Of a stretch of DNA of 50,769 nt, positions 44,017 to 50,769 are shown piece after piece. The notes under the pieces are model-generated. The model made no database searches. It saw only the letters and a list, made by a program, of their open reading frames with translations, and was not told the origin of the DNA. A program made the translations under genes and the position numbers. Positions within the stretch are counted from its first letter, which is position 1, and every line of letters starts with the position of its first letter. Source of the DNA: DATCRE01 sp964235605 (GTDB lineage: Bacteria > Bacteroidota > Bacteroidia > Cytophagales > Cyclobacteriaceae); contig CAXSCR010000034.1 in NCBI GenBank assembly GCA_964235605.1, positions 1 to 50,769 on the forward strand. Direction: 5' to 3'.

Positions 44017-46653
44017 CTACTGCTTAAAAATTTTATGCGTACTCCTTGCAGTTGAATGAGAGAGATGAATTATATACATACCCTTAGGTAAATTGGAAAG
44101 ATCAAAAGTATGTTCTGCACCTGAAATTTTTTCAGTTAATATTGACACTCCGTGTGCGTTGTATAATGCTATTACGCTGCCGTTCTGCCAATAATCGCCT
44201 ACTTGAATTGTAACTGTATTAGAGGCAGGGTTAGGATATGTAGTTACTGATTTTTCTATGCTGGCAGTTTCATTGCGTAGGGCAGAGACAGCAGTTCCAT
44301 ACACTTCCAGTTCAAAAATTGAATAGCCCCACGCTGTACCTCTCGCTGTTCCATTAATTCTAACGTAACGTCCGGACCCACTTAGGCCGGTTTGATCATT
44401 TACTAAGCTTGTATTTCCGGTTACCGATTTTAAGGTAGTCCACGATGTAGCGTTAGCAGAGATTTGGACTTGGTAGGCTGATGCATAGGCCGCTTCCCAT
44501 GTAATTTTAACTCTAGTAACATTATACGTAGCGCCAAGGTCTACATAAATCCATTGTGGATCTACGCCTTCAGCACTTGCCCAACGAGATGATGTTGAGC
44601 CATCAACGGCTTTACTTCCTTCAAATCCCGCACCTTCAATAGAAGAAGTAGTGGCGGGCTTGTTAAGGGCTAAGTTTGCTGTAGAAGTACCAACAGTAAC
44701 ATTTAATGTTCTTGCTGCACTAGATCCACATGTATTATTGGCCGTAACAGAGATTGTTCCGCTAGCGCTTCCAGCAGTAGTAGTAATAGAATTGGTTGTT
44801 GAAGACCCGCTCCAGCCTGTAGGAAGTGTCCACGTATAGGAAGTAGCACCACTTACTGTGGCAACAGAATAGGTTTGGCTAGAGCCTGCAGTAACATTGG
44901 TATTGCCTGTTATTGCTCCTGGTTGAGCAGTAACGGTGCATGCTGTTGTGCCATACACTTCCAATTCAAAAATTGAATAACCCCAGGCTGTTGCCCGTGT
45001 TGTTCCGTAGATTCTCACATAACGTCCGGAACCACTTAAGCCAGTTTGGTCGTTAACCAATGTTGTATTACCAGTTACGGTGCGAATGGTCGTCCAGGTG
45101 GAAGCATTGGTAGAAACTTGTATTTGATAGGCAGACGCGTAGGCTGCTTCCCATGTAATTTTAACTCTAGTAACATTATACGTAGCACCAAGATCTACAT
45201 AAATCCATTGTGGGTCGCTGTAAGCACTTGCCCATCTTGTTGATGCATTACCATCAACGGCATTTGAGGCAACTAGACTTGCTGTCTCCAATGAAGATGC
45301 CGTAGCGGGTTTGTTTAATGCCAGATTATTCGAAGGTGTTCCTGTTGTTGTTGCACTCGATATGTTTGAGTATGTAGAAGCCCCAGTCACTAGGTTTTCT
45401 GATCTAACACGGTAAAAATAAGTAGTGGATGCCGTTAATCCAGTATTGGCGTAAGAAGTTATATTGGCATTTGTTGTAGTTACCAATACCCAACTGTTGG
45501 TTCCGGTAGGAGAGCGTTCTATCCTAAAAAGGTTTTCATTGTTTGCGTTATCTGCCCAGGTTAAATTGATCTGACTATTTGAAACTGCACTTGCAGTCAA
45601 ATTACTTGGCGCTACAGGAACTGTCCCGGCGTTCCCCGGAAAGTCATCAGCAGGATTTAGCATTTTATCTTTTATCCAAACGCCAGCAGGTTTTAAGTTA
45701 GCATCCGTCCATGGTCCATTCGGGCATGCACCTGATTTCCATACGGCACCTGATCGCGAGTCGTCTGAATAATTCCAATTTGCCCAACTAATTTTTTTTG
45801 TAAGCATTAGATCAATATACTTCTGCGACATGGTGAAGTTATTCGTCCCATCGCCAGATGCAGTCTGTGTTCCAAATTCAGTTACGAAAATTGGAAGTTT
45901 GTCTGATGCATAATCGAGCTCGTTTAAATATTCATCGTCATGCGATGCAGCATAAAAGTGAAAAGTATACATGAAGTTAGTGGCGGTAATAGGATTGTCC
46001 AATATGTCTTGTGTACTGCCACCATCAGATATTCCCAAAGATGCCCAGGCATGCGTTCCGCATAATATAATTGCATCAGAATCAATAGCCCGGATAACCG
46101 GAATAATTTTATCAGCATAATTTTTAATGCTAGCCCAGCTCACTTCGTTCGGTTCATTAGCAATGTCATAGATAATATTTACTTTATCTTTATGTCTTGT
46201 GGCTATATTGGTGAAGAATGTTTTAGCTCTTTCGAGATTATAATTAGGATCACCCGGAGATAGCTGATGCCAGTCGACAACGACATACATACCTCGTGCT
46301 GTTGCTTTTTCAATCAGGTTATGAACCCGTGTTGTGAAGCCTGCCGGATCGGTTTCATAACCATCTTCTTGTACATACATCGCGATACGCAGAAGGTCAC
46401 TTCCCCAATCATTGGCAAGAACATCTAATGAAGCATCAGTTAAGCAGCTTTCATACCATTGGATACCATGGGAACTCATTCCCCGAAGTTGAATTGGATT
46501 GCCGTATTGATTGCAAAGTTTTGTATCACATACTTTTAACTGTCCATTTTTTTGTACTGGCGTTTGGGCGTTGAGTAAACAACAGATAAGTGTGAAGCCT
46601 AGTATGAAGCTCCATAAGCGAAATGGTAATTTTTTTGTAAGGGAATGTATCAT
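44017..46653 (-). CDS. Secreted GH5 endoglucanase with FN3, two F5/8C (CBM32-like), Ig-like and T9SS sorting domains
   Basis: The 878-residue product has a signal peptide to about 30. The GH5 domain (about 35-335) has LRGMSSHGIQWY, VVVDWHQLSPGD, acid/base Glu167 in YDIANEPNE and nucleophile Glu259 in IFVTEFGTQ, nearest to GH5 subfamily 2 cellulases. Next are FN3 (APSNLTASAVSNSQINLTWA), an F5/8-type-C module (NLALNKPATASSLETASLVA), an Ig/PKD-like module, and a second F5/8C module very similar to the first. The tail TYPNPASNTVTIQVGDYWQN to IFKQ is a T9SS sorting domain. It probably cuts beta-1,4-glucan outside the cell. Confidence 0.93.
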   Translation of the reverse strand: MIHSLTKKLPFRLWSFILGFTLICCLLNAQTPVQKNGQLKVCDTKLCNQYGNPIQLRGMSSHGIQWYESCLTDASLDVLANDWGSDLLRIAMYVQEDGYETDPAGFTTRVHNLIEKATARGMYVVVDWHQLSPGDPNYNLERAKTFFTNIATRHKDKVNIIYDIANEPNEVSWASIKNYADKIIPVIRAIDSDAIILCGTHAWASLGISDGGSTQDILDNPITATNFMYTFHFYAASHDDEYLNELDYASDKLPIFVTEFGTQTASGDGTNNFTMSQKYIDLMLTKKISWANWNYSDDSRSGAVWKSGACPNGPWTDANLKPAGVWIKDKMLNPADDFPGNAGTVPVAPSNLTASAVSNSQINLTWADNANNENLFRIERSPTGTNSWVLVTTTNANITSYANTGLTASTTYFYRVRSENLVTGASTYSNISSATTTGTPSNNLALNKPATASSLETASLVASNAVDGNASTRWASAYSDPQWIYVDLGATYNVTRVKITWEAAYASAYQIQVSTNASTWTTIRTVTGNTTLVNDQTGLSGSGRYVRIYGTTRATAWGYSIFELEVYGTTACTVTAQPGAITGNTNVTAGSSQTYSVATVSGATSYTWTLPTGWSGSSTTNSITTTAGSASGTISVTANNTCGSSAARTLNVTVGTSTANLALNKPATTSSIEGAGFEGSKAVDGSTSSRWASAEGVDPQWIYVDLGATYNVTRVKITWEAAYASAYQVQISANATSWTTLKSVTGNTSLVNDQTGLSGSGRYVRINGTARGTAWGYSIFELEVYGTAVSALRNETASIEKSVTTYPNPASNTVTIQVGDYWQNGSVIALYNAHGVSILTEKISGAEHTFDLSNLPKGMYIIHLSHSTARSTHKIFKQ

Positions 46654-47043
46654 ACTTATGTTAGAGTTGAATTAGAGTTATTTTTTCAAGATAGGTCAAA
46701 TTTAAACGTGTTGGCGTAAACACCTTATTTCTACCTCGTAGATTTTAGCGAAAATAGAATAAGGAATTGAAATAAAGCATAACATTATTACTTAACTATA
46801 TCCATATACACGAAGATATTCTGGCACTTACCTACGTTGCGGCTCACTTTTGCTATCCTTATTTTGTTCTATTTATCACTTTCTCCACAGGCGCCACCTA
46901 TATCGATATTGTTTTGTATGTGCCATTGATAGACTCGGTTTAAGTTTATAGTTTAGGAATAACCTTTTGTTAGGTGCAGATAGTCTTGCAAGGACAAACG
47001 AGTTCGCATACATAAACGATAGTCAGAACCTAGATAGCGAGAG
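46654..47043. other. Intergenic stretch between divergent GH5 and lipoprotein genes
   Basis: About 390 bases with no ORF of note. It contains promoters for both directions, but no match to the Bacteroidota consensus was convincing. The short palindromic TATATCGATATTG at about 46908 has no clear role. Confidence 0.4.
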
Positions 47044-47611
47044 ATGAAATCATTTGCATTAATATTTATTGTGGTTGTCGCGTCATCCTGTGGCACAGGG
47101 GATCATTACTTTAAAAAGTCGCTTTCAAAGGCTGACAAAACCTACTTCAAAGCCAATGGCACAACTGATTAAGAATTTTTCTGGAAAATCAAATTGGTAT
47201 AAACAATATTGGACAGGAAAGCTTTTGGTAAGACCTTCTGAGAAGCATTTTGATATTAAACAAATTGGAGAATGGCGACAGACCTCCAAAGACGGGCAAG
47301 AACTTTATACAATTACGAATTTTGATGAGTCTGGGGATGTCATGGACGAAAGGATTCTAGGATATGAAGGAATGCCACCTGTGGGTGAGACTCATTGTAA
47401 AAGGGATACTGTTAATGGCCAAATCCGTGAAATATGTGAGTACACTAACAGATACTATAACGGACAACTTCAAGAGCGGGGAATAAAACTAATCATCAAT
47501 GATCAAGCGAAAAAAGAAGGGAGATGGGAGTATTATTCTGAGACAGGAATTATACAAATTGTAGTGGAGTATAAGAATGGTAAACCTGTTAGTGAAGTTG
47601 TTAGCCGGTAA
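47044..47611 (+). pseudogene. Lipoprotein with MORN-like C-terminal repeats, frameshifted near codon 42
   Basis: The ATG at 47044 opens MKSFALIFIVVVASSCGTGD, a lipoprotein signal (SSC), and runs to KANGTTD at a TAA (47170-47172). In the +1 frame from there the sequence continues KNFSGKSNWYKQYWTGKLLV and ends with MORN/YwqK-like repeats (EGRWEYYSETGIIQIVVEYK). One inserted or two lost bases near 47165-47172 would join them into one protein of about 188 residues. Without the first frame the remainder has no export signal. The function is unknown. Confidence 0.6.
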
Positions 47612-47756
47612 TAAAATATTTGCTCACACGCCATTGACCATCGACCCATCCTCCTCCCAAAAAAAATCTAACACCGCTTTACTACAAGCCTTCTTTGTTT
47701 TTAAAATACAAATATTTATTAAGCCGTATGAAAACCTTCTATCCATTTTTTGCTCT

Positions 47757-47907
47757 TTACTATTAATCCTACTTTGTCAAGTTACAAAAAGTGTAATAAG
47801 GTTAAATATTTATTGCCGTAGAAGGAGATGCTTTTGATCGGGCATTCTTACCGATTCTAATCAGTAAAGTCATTTAAACAGTAATTTGACAAAGTTAGGA
47901 TTAATAA
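47757..47907. mobile_element. 151-bp MITE-like element with about 27-bp inverted ends
   Basis: TTACTATTAATCCTACTTTG, then TCAAGTTAC (47757-47785), is matched by GTAATTTGACAAAGTTAGGA, then TTAATAA (47881-47907), in inverse orientation with about three differences. The interior (about 95 bases) has no frame. The shape suggests a non-autonomous transposable element or a deletion remnant of an IS; no target-site duplication was confirmed. Confidence 0.5.
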
Positions 47908-47951
47908 CTTGGCGTTTATTGAATAAACATTGGTTCGAGACATTTATTATT

Positions 47952-50240
47952 TTATCGCTTAGCCTTTGGTCCCATGTAGAACGTAATAGTTCCGCCGCCC
48001 ATTATCTGATCATGGGTTAGGAAGAGTTTGTTAAGCGCTTGCCCGTTTACTTCTACCTTTTGTACATAAATGTTTTTATCACCCTGATTCCTAACATCAA
48101 TATTTAATGTCTTTCCATTTTCAAGATTGATAGTTGCACTTTCAATGGCAGGACTGCCAAGGGCATATTCATTTGAGCCAGGCGCTACCGGATAAAATCC
48201 TAAGGTAGAGAATATATACCATGCGCTCATTTGTCCGCAGTCATCATTTCCACCGAGGCCATCGGGTGTTGGTTGATATTGCTTTTTAAGAATCATGCGT
48301 ACGCGTTCTTGCGTTTTCCAGGGTTGGTTCGTCCAGTTGTATAGGTAAGCTACATGGTGAGCGGGTTCATTTCCGTGTACGTAGTTGCCAATAATACCTT
48401 CGCGAGTTATGTCTTCTGTTTCTGCAAAATATTTATCTGGTAAGTACATGGTGAACAACGAATCTAAATGCATAACGAATTTTTTTGTTCCGCCCATTAT
48501 CTTAATCATCTCGTTAGGATCATGGGGCACATACAAACTATAATTCCATGCATTACCTTCAATAAATCCTTGTCCATGGGTGCTTAGCACATCAAAGTTT
48601 TTTCTGAATGTACGATCCGCTTTTTTTGGTCGTGTAAAGCCAATGGCAGGATCATAGACATTTTTCCAATACTGTGAGCGCTTCATAAATTCAGCAGACA
48701 CATCAGGCCGGTTAAGCTTCTTGGCCATCTGCGCAATGCACCAGTCATCATAAGCATACTCCAATGTCATCGATACAGACGATGAACTTTTCTCATCAGG
48801 TACATACCCTAACGTAAGGTAATCGCTCATGGCCCCATAATATGTCACATTAGCTGTAGCAATACATGCATCGAGCGCATGCTCAACATCAAAGTCTGCA
48901 TTGCCTTTGATTACAGCATCAGCAATTACAGATACGCTATGATAACCTATCATACACCAGTTTTCATTTGCATAATGCGACCATACCGGAAGCATGTGAT
49001 GTACGCTCTGATCATAATGCGCCATCATAGACTGAATCATATGTTGATTTCGTTTTGGCTGAAGAATGTTAAAGAGTGGATGCAATGCCCTGTAAGTATC
49101 CCATAAGGAAAATGTAGTATAATTAGTAAATCCTTTTGCTTGATGATTGTTTTGATCAAGACCTCTAAAGTTATTATCGGTATCCATGTAAAGAGTAGGC
49201 CCCAGAAAGGCATGGTACATGGCCGTATAAAAGTTTATTTTATCGCCTGGTGCAAGCGTTGTTACTTTTACTTTTCCTAGTTCTTTGTTCCACAGCTTTT
49301 GTCCATCTTCTTTTACGCGATCGAAATTCCAGTGTGGAATTTCATTGTGCATGTTCTCAAGCGCACCCGCAGTGCTCACAGCCGAAAGCGCAACTTTAAT
49401 TTTGATCTTTTCTCCCTCGGCGGTTTTAAAATTGAAGTAGAATTTTAGTTGCCTTCCGGCAGCCTCAGGAAAATTGTTTCGCTGATCAAATTTTCTCCAG
49501 AAGCCTTTATAAACTTGCGGCGTGGAGACATCCTCATTTCCATATTGCACAAAAGGTTTCGAGAAACTCATAGCAAAGTATTCCGTACGCGTTCTCGCCC
49601 AACCGGTGGTTTGACGATATCCTGTTATGAGGGTGTCATTTTCTATCCTAACAAATGTCCATACATTTTTTTCAGGATAATTATAAAGACCTGCTGCTAG
49701 GTCAAAAATTATATGCGCATTGTCTGATGCAGGAAAGGTGTACTGATGAAAACCGACACGTGCACTCGTGGTCAGCTCTGCAATAATATTATGATCTTCG
49801 AGTTTTACCTTGTAATAATTTGGTTTTGCCACTTCATTTTTATGAGAGAAAACAGATCGATAGCCGCGCTCTGGATGATCTTCGGTTCCCGCATTAAGTT
49901 GCAGTTTGCCAACGGTGGGCATAATTAAGAAATCGCCTAGATCTGAATGGCCAGTGCCACTGAAATGGGTGTGACTAAAACCAGTAATTGTAGCATCATC
50001 ATATTGATAACCCGCACAGTACTTGTATACATCTCCATTGTATTTACCATTGTGCTCATACAATAGCGTATCTGTCTCCGGACTTAACTGTACCATACCA
50101 AAAGGTACCGTTGCACCTGGATAGGTATGTCCCATCTTGTGCGTGCCAATCATAGGGTCCACATGCTTAACAAGATCAGCATCCTGAGAAAATGATAAAA
50201 AGGAAATGGAAAGTAGGAGTAACGTTAAAAATTTCTTCAC
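47952..50240 (-). CDS. GH92 alpha-1,2-mannosidase-type glycosidase, exported
   Basis: The 762-residue product is the usual length of GH92. A signal peptide (MKKFLTLLLLSISFLSFSQ) is followed by the N-terminal signature VDPMIGTHKMGHTYPGATVP and FGMVQLSPETD, then YQYDDATITGFSHTHFSGTG. The calcium-dependent (alpha/alpha)6 domain carries TTFSLWDTYRALHPLFNILQ, HGNEPAHHVAYLYN and GLGGNDDCGQMSAWY. GH92 enzymes are inverting exo-alpha-mannosidases, mostly on alpha-1,2 links of mannan or N-glycans. There is no T9SS tail, so it is probably periplasmic or surface-bound. Confidence 0.95.
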   Translation of the reverse strand: MKKFLTLLLLSISFLSFSQDADLVKHVDPMIGTHKMGHTYPGATVPFGMVQLSPETDTLLYEHNGKYNGDVYKYCAGYQYDDATITGFSHTHFSGTGHSDLGDFLIMPTVGKLQLNAGTEDHPERGYRSVFSHKNEVAKPNYYKVKLEDHNIIAELTTSARVGFHQYTFPASDNAHIIFDLAAGLYNYPEKNVWTFVRIENDTLITGYRQTTGWARTRTEYFAMSFSKPFVQYGNEDVSTPQVYKGFWRKFDQRNNFPEAAGRQLKFYFNFKTAEGEKIKIKVALSAVSTAGALENMHNEIPHWNFDRVKEDGQKLWNKELGKVKVTTLAPGDKINFYTAMYHAFLGPTLYMDTDNNFRGLDQNNHQAKGFTNYTTFSLWDTYRALHPLFNILQPKRNQHMIQSMMAHYDQSVHHMLPVWSHYANENWCMIGYHSVSVIADAVIKGNADFDVEHALDACIATANVTYYGAMSDYLTLGYVPDEKSSSSVSMTLEYAYDDWCIAQMAKKLNRPDVSAEFMKRSQYWKNVYDPAIGFTRPKKADRTFRKNFDVLSTHGQGFIEGNAWNYSLYVPHDPNEMIKIMGGTKKFVMHLDSLFTMYLPDKYFAETEDITREGIIGNYVHGNEPAHHVAYLYNWTNQPWKTQERVRMILKKQYQPTPDGLGGNDDCGQMSAWYIFSTLGFYPVAPGSNEYALGSPAIESATINLENGKTLNIDVRNQGDKNIYVQKVEVNGQALNKLFLTHDQIMGGGTITFYMGPKAKR

Positions 50241-50382
50241 GAGCTGATGTTTTTTAATGCGGCGCTAAAATAGATAATCTCTGCATTTAGAAAACATTTG
50301 AACGATAACTTCTTAAGAATACTGCCTATTTACTTAGGGATCTGGATAGAATGTGTTTGATATGGGCGTGATCAAACTTATA

Positions 50383-50677
50383 GCTACTGGCTGCTAGCTG
50401 TGAGCTGCTAGCTCGATTTTTTAAAGTTTTATGCAGGTTGCTCACATGTCGGGCTCATGTTAAAGATTTGTATTCTTGACCAGGTGGCATATCGAATAAG
50501 TAAAAGCTACAGATGATAATCATCATTTGAAAGCGCAATCCCTCTAGAGAAATAGCTTGTAATATTGGAAGTTGAGCCAATGCAGTTCATAAAGCATTAT
50601 TAAACTGGTTAGTGATCCAGTAAAACAGACACCGTTCCTAAAATATCATGAGACGAAATTCTTTTTTTATATCATAG
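50383..50677 (-). repeat. Copy 2 of the inverted repeat shared by both window ends
   Basis: Read on the minus strand it repeats copy 1: CTCATGATATTTTAGGAACG, TGGCTCAACTTCCAATATTA, then an extra block of about 70 bases, then CCTGCATAAAACTTTAAAAA and the agct/gctagc words. The coding frame of copy 1 is broken here by a TAG and an indel, so this copy is the decayed one. Confidence 0.8.
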
Positions 50678-50769
50678 TTAGTAAAAATGACTCTTAATCA
50701 TAATCAACTATCATTTTTTTTTTCCAGGTAGAGCGGTTCGTTTCCTCCCCGCTCCCCTACAGACCCGGA

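Noticed and set aside
47577..47837. 86-codon plus-strand frame after the MORN-like lipoprotein
   Set aside because: It starts inside that gene and runs through AT-rich spacer into the inverted-repeat element; composition is that of non-coding DNA.
50703..50769. GC-rich end with GGTTCG, tRNA-like
   Set aside because: The segment CCAGGTAGAGCGGTTCGTTTCCTC cannot be folded into a full cloverleaf with a paired acceptor stem within the window, and no CCA or anticodon arm is evident.

Overview
The window looks like chromosomal DNA of a Bacteroidota bacterium, most likely a soil-type Cytophagales/Chryseolinea-like member. The evidence is AT-rich intergenic DNA, A-rich rather than Shine-Dalgarno leaders, a Bacteroidota-type promoter (TTTG-N19-TAccTTgc), type IX secretion C-terminal sorting domains on large multidomain glycoside hydrolases, Bat-type proteins, DUF4421 and DUF2807 proteins, and low-complexity intergenic phrase repeats. 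The assignment is inference from gene content; there is no rRNA or tRNA in the window to confirm it.

Layout. 1-670: the 3' end of an unrecognised gene, a decayed transposase and terminators. 670-2470: a DUF2807 cell-surface protein and an M15 peptidase. 2749-7904: ATP-type PEP carboxykinase, divergent from a two-gene peptide-uptake operon (POT-like MFS plus OPT). 7965-10160: a small lipoprotein and a frameshifted PLP aminotransferase preceded by two tandem leader-peptide/terminator modules rich in Val, Ala and Ile codons. 10169-11082: a Xre/RES toxin-antitoxin pair. 11214-13150: groES-groEL. 13433-19039: small conserved genes (SiaC-like, MscS, lipoproteins) among remnants (GH16 5' fragment, transposase fragment with an AbrB gene, MITE-like repeat). 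19334-23846: secreted PIG-L deacetylase, a 44-residue membrane protein and an SSS symporter. 24325-31183: thiolase, BatC/BatB-like proteins, FabD, glycerol facilitator and glycerol kinase. 31767-32845: a cold-shock protein, then an IS91-like C-terminus fused to the 3' half of a decayed group II intron, including domain V. 33056-38157: envelope and hypothetical proteins. 38944-50240: a carbohydrate island with GH30-FN3-CBM6-CBM6, GH5-FN3-CBM32-Ig-CBM32 and GH92 enzymes.

The carbohydrate island is threaded by a REP/RAYT family: one element carrying a RAYT gene split by an ATGA overlap, one internally deleted derivative that supplies the stop codon of a neighbouring lipoprotein gene, one 3'-end remnant and one old copy. 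The two ends of the window carry a homologous segment of about 200 bases in inverted orientation.

The most unusual signals are the tandem attenuators before the aminotransferase, the REP/RAYT family with its MITE-like derivative, and the IS91/group II intron junction. Four genes look split by one-base indels (aminotransferase, 4-TM membrane protein, RAYT, MORN-like lipoprotein). Either several genes here are decaying or the assembly carries residual indel errors; reads would decide.
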